This document shows, in pieces, positions 45,255 through 56,627 of a stretch of DNA of 64,000 bases. Below the pieces are notes generated by a model. It did no database searches and had not been told where the DNA came from. It was given only the letters and a program-made list of their open reading frames with translations. Each line of letters opens with the position of its first letter. The stretch's first letter is position 1. A program made the translations under genes and the position numbers. Source of the stretch: Pilatotrama ljubarskyi. Lineage: Eukaryota > Basidiomycota > Agaricomycetes > Polyporales > Polyporaceae. The stretch spans positions 220,974 through 284,973 of the forward strand of contig MU277697.1 of NCBI GenBank assembly GCA_022385805.1. Reading direction: 5' to 3'.

Positions 45255-47249
45255 ATGTCTGCCAATCCAAACAGGACACCGGCACCCTTACGCAAATTCA
45301 CAATACCGCTCCACTACCACTCTCAGGACACCTACGCGCTGAGGCAGAGCGACATCGTTTCTCGTTGCCGTCCTTGTGCGCTGCGCTTGGTAGACATCGG
45401 TGACTGGAGCCCCAAGTTCAACAAGCCGCAGCCTGGAGGGCCGCAACCGAAACTGTGCATGATCGAAATACGCAGGCATGGCCACGGGGCGGTCGGACCT
45501 TTTTCCAAGGATGGCCTCGTCGAAGCGACTGCAAAAGCCCGGAGCTTCAGCGCTGTCGTGAGCCGCGATATGCGTGGTCCAACGTGGGATACAAAGGAGG
45601 TCCTAGACGAAGCGGTCGAGAGTGACCCGGATTCCAGGACTCCCCACGTGCCTACGGAGGAAGTTCTAGTCAGCGCAAGCATACTGAAGACTTTCTACGA
45701 GTACTTTGAGAAGTCTTCCAAGTATAAAGGCTCACGTGAACTCTGGATCGATCAACTCTGTGTCTTCCAAGGCGGGAGCCGCGAGGGGCGAGAGGATCGT
45801 AGGTGGCATGATGCTCCTATAAGAGAAGAGATCTTCCGCCTGGCCACGAGGCGGTACTTTCTCTCGGAGGGTTTGGCATGCCTCTCCACCTTCCAGACGG
45901 CGACGTCCTACTACCACATGTCACGGATATGTCAAATCCCGGGCGTACTACTTGTCGCTGACAACACCTTCTCTGTGCATTGTGCCCCAGCGGGCGCATT
46001 GCTGTCAGGGAGTTCGTTTACTCCACTGTAAGACTAGTCTCGCTAGTAACAAGGATCGTAAAGACTCATAATGGCTTCCTCTAGGGCGATGACTAGAGAC
46101 ATCATGATCCACGGCCGGGATCCGACACATCTCACTCAGCATTGTGATGTCCTTACCCTGATGAGGACCGTTGGCAATATTGTTGATTGGGGACATCATC
46201 TGTCTCTGGCCAAAATGCAGGCTTTGTGGAGCGCCCTTTTCCTGAGGTCATACGTGGATTACTACGAGTTCATCGATGTGTGCAGAGTATTATTGTGCAA
46301 GTCGCCGCCAGCCAGTGGAAGATATTTGCGGGAACAAGGACAACTTCAAGCAATGGCCAATCTTGCTGCTGATATGTCAATGAAGGCCGGTGGAATCCCG
46401 TTCTGGCTCGGGGCCCAGATAAATATCCCTCCCTGTCGAGAGTTCACGCTCTTCCCTGCAATCCCTTTGCAGCGCTGGGAGTATGCCACGATGGGAATAC
46501 CTCGAGTTCCATCATCTAATGACTGTATTGACCGTGACCAACGACAGTTCTGTTCCATCCCGCACCTGTTGAAGCACCAGCAACAGAGCAGCACAGAATC
46601 CACCTCTTGGTTCGCTCTGGGGGAGGCAGGCTTGCAGTATGAACACATTTATATACGGCCATATGGGACACATGCCGGAGAACTCACCCTTGAAGGTGTA
46701 CAAGCTCGCAGAATTCGCCGGGTCTCCAAGTCCGAGTCGCACAAACGCGCAGCGCTGGGGCACAGGATTCTAAAGGTCAAGGAGCCCGGACTCGCTAGGC
46801 AATGGACGCTTCTTGAAGAACAAGAACAGGAAGGCGGAGAGTTCGCTTGGATGGTCTTCATTGGGAGGGTCTATACTGGAGAGTCACATCAGGACCCAAA
46901 CTACAGCTCCCTGGATTCGAGGCCGGACCATGCCGCTCGCAACCTCCCTCCTGTTGCAAAGTATCGTTACATGCTCCTCGAGAACGTGACAGAAACCCCC
47001 ACAGCAGTGGCCGGGAGGGCCAAAATTTCAAGCCTAGCCAGTTGGCGGGAAACCTGCCGTTTGACCGGCTGGTTCGAAGAAGACCCGGCGGTCTGGCAGC
47101 ACGGTGAAGGCTATGACTCAAAGCGACCTGATAATAACATCACCACTCGCTACGACTTCGCCATCATCCAGGAGGAACACTTGCTTGCCAGTGAGGAATG
47201 TATAGGTGAGGCGCTACTAGCAGTCCCGAAGTTCTTGAACTTGAACTGA
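45255..47249 (+). CDS. HET-like protein, copy C (intact, divergent)
   Basis: Exon 1 45255-46027 and exon 2 46085-47249. The 57-bp intron (GTAAGA..CTCTAG) restores the frame across several stops and gives 645 residues. The N-terminal part carries a long insertion before SRELWIDQLCVFQGGSREGR, the HET-type W(I)D.LC..Q motif. An REEIFRLATRRYFLSEGLAC segment corresponds to the IY..A part. A hydrophobic helical region (MQALWSALFLRSYVDYYEFI) matches the position of VVLAWLMEKYY in copy A. Then come GIPFWLGAQINIPPCREFTL, GEFAWMVFIGRV and YRYMLLENV. It is the only complete member within the cluster and may provide whatever function A, B and D have lost. Alternatively it is a separate subfamily, given its divergence. 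No signal peptide; cytosolic. Confidence 0.7.
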
Positions 47250-47894
47250 CTCACTGGCAGCAGATTTCCCCCCTTCATGCCCCGAGTCACAGTCGGCTCC
47301 TTGGCTTTGAGTAGCAACGGGTTGTAGTGTGCGACCGTGCTGCGATAGTGCCGACTCGGAGATGTGTTTACGAGGGCCGCAGGCTCGGGTATTCTGCAAT
47401 ACAGGTGGCTTCATCGCGATATCGGAGCTCCATCTGAGCCTCTCAGACCGTGACTGTCAGCCCAGACTGCATCAAGAACGAGACGAGGGTGAGTCGAGCC
47501 CGTCGGAGCGTCATCCCTACGGATCCGTACTACTATTTTCTAGTACTTATTCGTGGCGGCGCGCGTGCATACACAACAGCGTTCTCGGTAGCCGTTGCAG
47601 TCCAGCCACACTCCGCCGTATCACTTTTGTATGCATGAGTATCGTACACGTTTGATACAACGTTACCCGGCGCCCCCACCGTTGGCAACCCATGGTTGGC
47701 ACCGTCCGAGCCATAAAGGTATCCGCCGCTCTCCGCACTGCCATGCAATATGGCTGCGCTACTGTATTTTCCTGATACATAAATACCGCACCTGTCAGTC
47801 GCTCGAGATATGATGGCCCACTCTGATTCCCGATGCATGAACATGACCATCTCGTCAGATCTCATCCAGCCGGATGGTATAGCCGGTCCAATAC
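47250..47894. other. Spacer between copies C and D
   Basis: No gene found. HET-family homology of copy D starts abruptly near 47895, so this DNA has replaced the 5' two-thirds of that gene. No terminal repeats were recognised. Confidence 0.4.
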
Positions 47895-48728
47895 AGCGGA
47901 ACGACTAAGAAGGCCCTGGGCCACCTCCTCGCAACAATGCTGAGACGGTCAGGACAGGTGCCTCAGTGGATCAGGAGCGGATTCATGCGCGAGCTACCGC
48001 GCTCACAGCGCGTCCCCTGGCTGCCCCAGCCGCCTACCCTACATGCAGGCATAGAGGTGTGGATCCGGAGGGTGGCGGGACCGAGCGGGCACGGAGCGGA
48101 CATGCGCATGGACGACGTCCTCGAGAGGTCTTCGCTGCGTAGGCAGCGGCGGTGTCAGCAAGAATGGCCCCATCTGGACTACGTCTGCACGCCGATCCTG
48201 CGCGGGGAGCGATGCGTGCGCGTGCACGTGGGCGGCAGCGCGTTGCCTATGATTCTGAAGCCGGCGAGAGACCTTGCTGCGCAGCAGACGCCTGTCGGAA
48301 GCCCTGACGCCGGGTCAGAGGTCGTCGCGGAGGACGGCAGCCGTTGGATCGTAGATCGGGCGCGCCTGCTCAGCAGAGGCTCCATCCAAGGTGCGGAAGC
48401 GTGCGCGGTCGCGGTAGCCACGCGCGAGAGCATCTGCGCTGGTGGACACGATGACGATCAAAACGTCCGCAGGAGACAGCTCAGGACGACTCGGGCGGTC
48501 ATTCTGAGGCGCCTTCCGGCGAAACACGGTGTGGTCGAGTGTAGCCACAATATCGCGGCCTGGGTCGAGATGGAAAGCGACCTTTGGGAAGAGCTTGAGC
48601 GCTATCGAACGGGGGGCTGTGGGTGGACGAGCTCGGACAACCGGACTGCTGCCGTCACAGTTCCTCTGGTCATGAATCTGGCAGCCGCAGCCCCTTCCGC
48701 ATCGGAAGGCAGTCCGAATACCTCCTAG
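47895..48728 (+). pseudogene. HET-like gene, copy D, C-terminal remnant
   Basis: An open frame of 264 codons from ATG 47937 to TAG 48728 equals only the C-terminal third of copies A and B. It shows QWIRSGFMRELPRSQRVPWL followed by PQPP, then SRWIVDRARLLSR, EACAVAVATRES, TRAVILRRLPAKHGV and HNIAAWVEMESDLWEEL. Homology continues upstream of the ATG (KKALGHLLAT) to about 47895. The HET domain is absent, so this is a 5'-truncated copy. A short protein could still be made from ATG 47937, but no promoter was recognised. The frame is open throughout, so the truncation is recent or the piece is under constraint. Confidence 0.65.
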
Positions 48729-48885
48729 TGATCTGTACTCACAGTCGGAGGTGGCAGGTCTGGATGGGAGTGCGGTTATCTGACCGCGTCCTTTAGTACG
48801 GTTGAGAATCACGAGCAGCGTATGTGCAGCAATGGTACGCAGATAGCCGGATCGTGTCCGACGTGCGAACGGCACATAAGAGGAG

Positions 48886-49130
48886 GTTTACTCACTTGGG
48901 CTCCGTCGCATATGTAATCCAGAATGCCCGGGGATCATGGTACGGTACCTAGCGAAGCTGGGCGAGCTGGGAGGGCGCCGTGTGTGAACACAGGGTAAGG
49001 GAAAATCACTCACACAAGTTCAGTGTCGACTTGACGCAGAGTCTGTCCCTCGCTCATACGGTGGTGCGATTCCGAGCGAACTGGGATCATGCATGCAGCT
49101 AGCAAGACGTTCACTCACCGGAAGTCTGCG
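48886..49130 (-). repeat. Three degenerate copies of the exon-like repeat
   Basis: Cores at 48888-48902, 49005-49023 and 49110-49128 are variants of the repeat at 42640-44035. On the minus strand one reads ATGATCCCCGGGCATTCTGG, then CCCAAGTGAGTAAACC. Spacing is about 105-117 bp, so they form a small degenerate tandem array. Confidence 0.5.
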
Positions 49131-49687
49131 CTTCCGCCCGGTATCTATGCGCCGAGGAAGGTACGGCAAGAGCCTCTGGAAGACTTTGACGGGCAACGTA
49201 TTGTACGATAGCTTGCCATGCTGTCAAGTGTTCCCGGAAGGTGTCGAACGCTCGATTAGCCGCTCATCGCTTCCGGGTGCTTGAGGACCATGATGAAGCA
49301 TATGTAGCGCGAATGAACGTGCGCGAAGCGAGTGAATGCATGCGAATGTCGCGTAGTGGGTGCGGAAGCGGATGAAGAGGAAAGCTAGCGCTGGCACGTG
49401 ACGTGTGATTGGGCGAGCTGCAGAGTGGCGAAGGACATCCGGGGGAGCAGTCTCTCTGAGCCGACACGACGAGTATAATGATGGGCCGACGAGGATAGAG
49501 CGACGCCGGGGTGGGGGAGAAAGACGGAAGGTGTGGCGAGCAGCGGATTCGAACGCGGATCGAGACGACGGACGATCGGATCTGGGGAAGACAGGCACCG
49601 GCCCAGTCTAGCACATCCCGAAATAGAACGCCTTGGCGGGCAGGTGCACGTGGGCGTTCATTAGCAGGCTGCAGCGAGCATCGTCGG

Positions 49688-49694
49688 TATAAAA
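49688..49694 (+). promoter_or_regulatory. TATA box of the phosphatase gene
   Basis: TATAAAA, 47 bp before ATG 49735. Confidence 0.6.
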
Positions 49695-49734
49695 CTCGCC
49701 GCTTTTCTTTGCTCGCCCACTACGCACTCCCACC

Positions 49735-50372
49735 ATGATTCGCTTCGACAATCTGCCCCCAGAGGTCATGCAGGCCATGTGCACCCCCATGCACCAGATC
49801 CTCCCCCCGTCCCCACAGCACAAGACCGGCGCCCTCTACCTCGGCTCCTTCTCCGCCATCCTCGACCCCTCCCTCCTCTCAACTCACCACATCCAGGCTC
49901 TCGTCCAGGTCCTCGACGCCCCCTGGCTCCCCTCCGTCGACGCCCACGCCGCACAGGGCAACAAGCTCGAGTGCTACCGCCTCGACATCCTCGACAGCAC
50001 CTCCGCTGACCTCCGTCCACATCTCGAGTCCACCGTCCGCTGGATAGACGACCGCCTCAGGCGCGGCATAAACGTCCTCGTTCACTGTCAGCAGGTGCCC
50101 ACCCCCTTTCTCTCTCTCCTCGCGACGCTTTCTGACTTATCCCCCTGCCCTTCTGCAAACAGGGCGTCTCCCGCTCCGCCGCCGTCGTAATCGCATACCT
50201 CATCTACACCCATAACATGACCTACGACTCCGCTTTCGACCTCGTCAAGCGCAAACGCGCCTGCATAAAGCCAAACTCGGGCTTCGTCCGCGCCCTCCAG
50301 GACTGGGAGAAGCAGTGGCGTCTCGCCTCGCAGCGGCCCAACATGCGCCGCGCCAGCACCACCCCCGTCTGA
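49735..50372 (+). CDS. Dual-specificity protein phosphatase
   Basis: Two exons, 49735-50094 and 50163-50372, give 189 residues. The protein has the compact DSP fold order: an N-terminal segment with GALYLGSFSAILDPSLL, then HHIQALVQVLDAPW, the general-acid region (YRLDILDSTSADLRPHL, Asp in LDILDS), and the P-loop VHCQQ/GVSRSAAVVIAYLI split by the intron. The signature HCxxGxSRS (HCX5R) has both the catalytic Cys and Arg. The C-terminal part is RKRACIKPNSGFVRALQDWE. Family role: dephosphorylation of phospho-Ser/Thr and phospho-Tyr, often in MAP-kinase or cell-cycle signalling; the substrate is not deducible. No extra domains. GC-rich third positions support the frame. Confidence 0.93.
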
Positions 50373-53300
50373 TCCCCCCGTCGCTTCTACCCCTTCACGC
50401 GCACGCGTACGTGCGCGCGCGTATGTGGGCGCGGGCTCTACGCCCCGCCGTACGCGTCGGAGCAGAAGCTTGGAGACCGCGGTGTCCACCGGCCTAGACG
50501 CGTCCACCGTGGAGCGCCGGCGGATCGCCTTGCATCCCCGGCCCCACACCTCGCCTCTCGCCCTCTCTCCCTACCCTCTCTCATTTTCCCTTCCGGCCGC
50601 CCTGGCACACTCGTTCACCTGTGCACTCCATTCTCTGGGCGCGCGCGGCGTCTGAAGATTCCCCACGTCTCAATTGACTCCCCCTCCCCGCGCGCGCTCC
50701 GGTCGCGGTGGCCGCCACTCGCGAGCTCCCTGCTCCTTCGCTCCTCCCTTCTCGACTCCCGATCGTGATCACGCTCTGCCCCAGTGTACCGTATCGGCCC
50801 CAACAAAAGAAAACCTACAGTACCAGCACGACGGACGCACATTTTCGCGCGCGCGCGCGCGTTCCATCCCATCGATTTTTGCTCGCGGTGCGATATGGAA
50901 AGCACGGACGCTCCCGAACGGACGGACATCGATCACGCCAGATTCCGACGCGCACATCCTGTGCCATCCTATCTATCTCTGTACATACGATCGCAGCAGC
51001 TTCCGTCGCCTTCGTCCATCGTCGCCTTCGTCCCTCATCGTCGTCCCTTGTCCCTGGCCCTGTTCCTGTCACCTGGACTCTCGACTGCCCGATATCCCCG
51101 CATCCAGTACCCGCATCCCGTTGCAAGTAACATTCAGCGTTCCGTACCCGCATCCCGATTGTCACGACCTGCGACCTGCATTCCCCTCTCGGCACATACA
51201 CCTACTCTATAGTCTGTTCGGGTTATTCGTCGTCCTCGGTCTCTCCTCGCCTATGCTCCCGTCCTCTCGCTCCCGTCTTTCCGCTTGGGTACGTCAGTCA
51301 GTCTAGTAGTAGCACTCATTTCACTGTAAGACAACAACCAACGACAACCGACGACAAAACAGCCAGTGTACCATCACCCTTTTTCGTCCTACGTACTTAG
51401 TACCACTTCCGAGTATTTCCCCTGCATCGCTCTCGTTCGAACCGACCGTATGTACCGTGCCCCTCCCTAGTCCCTACTAGTCGCTCATCGTCGCTTTTCT
51501 TGTTTATGTTGTACGCGCACCCTGTAAGCTAAGTACGAGCTGTCCGACTCCGAGAGGCAGTCAGTGTACGTAGTCTCGCTGCTACGTAACCCGCAATGTA
51601 TCATCACCCTTCGTCCGGCCGCCGGGCATCCAACTCTGTTCCATAATTTGCGTGCGCGGCGCGTGTGCGGTGTGCGAGGATTTCCGCGCGCGATTCCGGT
51701 TCCGGTTCCGTGTGTAGAATCGATCGCGCTATCTCCCGGTCAGCGCGGACGACGTTGAACTGGACGCGTGGACAGGCGTGCACTCGCGTTCGCGAGGAGG
51801 ATCGTCGCGAGTCGCGCGTAGTATATACGTATATACATACGTACGCACGTACGTACGCGCGGAGGACGCGTCTCGAACCTCGCCCGGTGCGGCGTGGTGA
51901 CTATAGCACTGGCACTCGTATTCGGGAGCGGAGGCAAAACGCTTCGGCTGCGCGCACGCGCGCGCCTCTCATCATGACCGGTGACCGGTGACCCATGGGA
52001 TCTGCACGGTCCGCGGAGGCAGCCGGCGGTAGGTACAGTCTCAGTACGCGCGTGGAATTCTGACATGGTGGAGTCATATCATACTTGCGGCCATGGAAGT
52101 GGAAGTGGAAGTGGAAGTGGAGGCGGAGGAAGAGCGGATCGAGATGCGAGGAAGCAAAGGATGTACTGTATGTACAGTACAGATGGTTCGGTGCAGGGAT
52201 ATCTTAGACTGGCCGTGGAGTGTGGAGAATTTCTGGACGTTTGGAACGTTCTGAACCTCGAGGCGTGCGCGGTGCGGGCGTCTGGCGATCGTGTGTGAGA
52301 CACCCACCTACGTACATAGGTAGGGAGGGTCGTATACTTGGGGTAGGGTGATGCGCCGTGGGCCTGTTCGGCGGCGGCGCATGACGAGGAATTTGTCTCG
52401 CTGCGCTGAAGCTGTGTCGCGCAATCGACAACAACATCGGAGCGTGGTAGGCGTCTCCGACTCGGGGAATATAAGAGACCGCACAAGGAGTCGCGTCGGG
52501 GTCGGAGTCGCAGTGCTTGCGGCGAACGGACGACTCAACACATCGACGTGGGTCGCGTGGGCAGGGATCGTCGATTAGACCATCCCGCGAGTGTCTGAGA
52601 CTGCATGGGCGTTCCGCCGTCGGGGCTCCTATGCGTATATCAAGCGAAAGGGGGTGCATTCGGCTGCGGCTTCGACGAGGCGCAGGGATGCAATTCGGAA
52701 TTCAGTACGAGCCTCGAGGCGGGACCATGCATGCGTTGCTGATTCGTCCGGGACTGCGCTATCCCTAGCGGCGTACACAGAGCACTCGCCGAGCTGGGAG
52801 GCTGGGAGAGGCTGGGTAGGTAGGACTGGGGTGAGCTCCAGGATGGTGGACGAGTCGAATGCACGGACGGCTCGGGCCGGAATTTGTATTTCGGAACTTC
52901 CTCGTGTCAGAACAGCTATAAGCTTCCGAGCCGTTTGTGCGGGCAGCGGGTCTGTGTAAGTGCCGTTTCTGTTGAGAGAGTTCTGGCGCGGATGGCCCTG
53001 GGGCGTGAGTACCATCCAGGTCCGCGGTGCGTTGGCCACGCGGTACTTTGAGACGGTTTGGGATGTCGTTGTAACTCCCTCCGTAGACGAACTCTCTTCC
53101 TCCAGTTTGGAGCTGGAACTGAGTCGCGCATGCTCGCGGACTGGGAGTAGCAGAGGGCCACATCTCCGCTCGTGAGCCTGTGGCCAGTGTACACTTACCT
53201 TCGTCCCTGTTCCGGAAGGACGGCGGCCAAATGCACCAGCAAGAAGGTTGTATGACTGATCGGTGCCTTATGTGCAGGCCCTGAGCATCCCCGCGTGTCA

Positions 53301-56300
53301 ATAAGCAGCTCGGGTGACGCCTGTACGTGTGCACGTCCACGAGCAAGAATAGTTTTGTACGTGACGCGAGCGAGGACGCGGGCGTACCTGTCTGACGTCC
53401 TACTTACCAGCGTCCTCGAAGAGCCCGTCCGCCCTGGGCAGTCGGCGCACCCAAGTGCGGAACGAGGAATCGAAGAGTCCGCAAGTGCTGGTCGGTGGAG
53501 GCGGCGGTGCTCGGTATCCGTCCGTGCCCTCGGTTCGTGGCCCTGCAGAGCCACAGATATAGAACGCACGAGAGAACGGAAGCGGCGAGCCCAGGCACCC
53601 AGGCGGCGTGGTACGCGGCGTCCACAACTCGGGACAAACGACGCCTCCTCGGGAGAGGCCTCTGACATGTTTCACGCGGACTGACTGCTTCCAATCCGCG
53701 CCATCCGGGGCCTATCAATTGAGCAGGATGACGGGTCCTCTCACGTCCTCCGCTCGTCCGTGTCGAGGCGCCGCAGTGAGCCTGACAGATCCAGGTCCCA
53801 GCCGTCCGGCTACGCCGGGAGAGTGTCGGGGGCGACGCGGACGGCGTGGTGCCTGTGCTCGCCAGGGACAGGGACAAGAAGTCGAAGGTGGCCACGCGCG
53901 AGGGCGTCACGCAGACCGATCGGAATCAGGATGCTCGATGACGGCGGATTCCTCGATGAAGGACGAGCGCCGATAACTTACTTGATGTGCCCTTGGAATA
54001 GGGTTAGGTCTTGCTGCTCGCTTCATCCACGGTCCTGGAACGCAGACGCAGCGACCCGCACGGTGAGATCCAGGATGCATAGGTGTTCTGACAGCGCGGA
54101 TGGCAGCATTGACTTGCGGGTCGTAATGCACCCGCGGAGAGCTACGAGCGATAGCAGCGGAGGCCGCTGTCTGAACGGAGACGAGGATCCCTTCAGTCAA
54201 TGCCAAATGTACGACAAAGAGGCACAAGACCTTACGCGTTACAGACGGCTATACAGCCCGAGCGCAACCGAAAGGAGAAATAGAGATGCCCTGCTCCCGT
54301 TGGTACCATACAGCGGAGACAGTCACGATCGGCCGGTGCAGACGGGGTCAGGACAGACGAGCACTCGTGAAGGCAGAGCCAAAGCCAAAGCGGGTATCGC
54401 GAACGCCTACACATCTACCCAGCGACGTGCTCGACGATCGACAAGAAACGAGGACGAGATGCTGGAACCGCAGGCGAGCCAAGGGGAAGGCTGAGTGACC
54501 GGTGCTGACAGGGTTGCGATCGGTGGACTGGACTGGACGCGGGGGGCGAAGCAGAGAAGGCGCAGATCCCGCCGGGGGCGCAGATTTCTTCACCGGTGGA
54601 AGCATGGAGGGGAGAGCAGCAGTGCGAAAGGGCAGGTCGATATGCCAAGAGAGGAGAGCCCAGAACCTCGAGTATGCGAGCAGCGAGGGAGGATGAATGC
54701 CAGTATGAGGCGGTGTCAGCATGGGACGTAAACGTCAATGTGAGCGAGCATCAAGCGGATGAATGGCGAGCGTCAGCGTAAGGAATGCCATTGGTGGCGG
54801 CATTTCCAGTTGGAGGGCAGTACGCACTCGCGGAAGCGCAGCTGCCCGCCGGATCATGGAAGCCCAGGCCGGCGGTGTCTCAGAAAATAATTCGACGTAC
54901 CCGACAGCTCGCAGATGCCGGCAGCTTGTCCGGAGCTTAGAGCGAAGCAAAATAGCCATGCGATGCGTCCAGTGTCCAGTGTCCACATGAAACGCGAGCG
55001 GTGACCTCTACACATCATGCTGACACGGCCGAGACCGAGCTATTTCGACGTTTGGCGGGTGGTATGTGAGCGGCCGAGTCGTTGTCCGCATGCGGCAATG
55101 GGAGGCGCCAGGAAGGTGGGGTGGGAGCAGCGGTAAGCCTAGACCGTGAGGGTGGCCTGATAGGTCGAGGCAGGAGAGTTGAGGAATTGCCGTCAGTGGA
55201 AAGCTTCATTGATAGAGAAGCGGAAGGGACAGAGAGCGGGAGCGGAGCCGCGAGTCTAGAGGGCCTAGTCCCAGCACAGGACCTAAGAAGCCACGATGCA
55301 ACGGAGATAGCGTAGAGTGCCACGGGTTCTGCGAAAGACCGGATCGGAAGGCTTCGCAGAGTGAGGTAAATGGGGATCTCGGCCTACTGCGATGGATGGA
55401 TGGAGGAATGTGTGGGCGCAAGACGGGACAGGGGAGTGCGGGATGCGCGGGGAGCAGCAAGCGTGATTGGTGGACGAGAGGTGTAGGAGAGCACCCAGAA
55501 GATCAGAACGAGCCAATGAGCGCCAGATCCACAGAGCCAGGTTATGCGGCTGGGGAAAACACGCTAGTATCTTCGGAGGTTCAGATAGGGTCAGGCGGCT
55601 GCACTGAGGCATGCTCAGTTGATGAGAGAGCAAGCCGCGAATACCGTGGGTAGCGGAGGGTGAGCCTGAGACACACCGTGCAGATGGAACACAAGGATGC
55701 GAAGAGCGCGCTGGCAGAAGTCCGAGAGTGATATCCGGCCTTGCCTGGTCTGCTCTCGCTGAATCTAGAAGAGCTTGCCGAGTACGGGAGAGCGAACTGA
55801 AAAGCTAAAGAGCCACGTGTATACCAGGAAGGCGATGCCCTCCGATAGGCTCTTCAGCGCGGAATCCCATCGCAGATGCGGACCGGGCAAGAGAAGGATC
55901 GCAATGCCATTTTCGGACCTTATTGGTTTACAGGGAGAGGCGGCGTGGGCAGTATGTCGGCATGACCCATGCGCAGCGGTAAGATGTTCGGCCGGGAATG
56001 GGGACGACGAACAAGCCGTGAAACGGCAGGCTAAGCCAGCCGTCAAGAGGCTGCCCGCTCAGTCTGGATAGGCTGGCTTGCCGTCAAGACAGAGGCCTTT
56101 AGTTCAATAAAGCCTGCGCGAATGGCAGAAGGGACTGAGGGCGGTCGCGTCGGTGGGAGCAACGTTGAATGTGAGCATGTGGCGATGGACGCGCTTGTTC
56201 AGAGGTACATCTTCAGTCCGTAGAACTGCCTCACGGGTCAGCAAATTCATGTATGTGTTCACATCGTGAAACGGCGAAGAGCAGAGATATACTGTCATAA

Positions 56301-56627
56301 CCTACCTGACGCCGCGGCAACTGAGCAGTACACGGCTCCACCCTCTACAGTCTTGCAGAGAATTCCAGTCATATCCCCAAGACTCAATGCCGCCGTGTTC
56401 TTGCAGCATTACAACAAGAGTAGACTGGTACATATAGACGTCCAGTACTGCGAGGTGGCGGCGGAGTGGTGGAGGACAAACGACGCTGTCCCGATTCGAC
56501 CACGGCCACGCGAGTGGTGCCGCCACAGTACAAGCACGGCCAAACAGGGACCCGGCGTTGTCCGAACCACTGGGGAACCGCGCAACGGTCATCGCTGAGC
56601 AAACACCTCTCCTCGTCGTCCGCCACG
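50373..56627. other. 6.2-kb stretch without a supportable gene
   Basis: High GC, with many overlapping open stretches on both strands that differ from none in credibility. The 5' part (50650-51600) is pyrimidine-rich like a long promoter or UTR. There is a GC alternation near 50850-50866, a palindromic TATAC/GTATA-GTAC tract at about 51822-51860, and a GGAAGT hexamer array at 52092-52125. On the minus strand two hydrophobic pieces (AWVPGLAASVLSCVLYLWLC near 53570 and EGIAFLVYTWLFSFSV near 55810) could be exons of a membrane protein, but I could not join them by credible splicing. Confidence 0.45.
52092..52125 (+). repeat. GGAAGT hexamer microsatellite
   Basis: Four tandem GGAAGT units followed by GGAGGC and GGAGGA variants. 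Confidence 0.8.

Noticed and set aside
51822..51860. TATAC/GTAC tract as a replication origin or centromere
   Set aside because: It is a short simple palindromic tract with no supporting features.
53760..54494. 244-codon open frame on the plus strand
   Set aside because: Rich in R and S, with competing open frames, no domain and no coding bias. It is likely a by-product of high GC.
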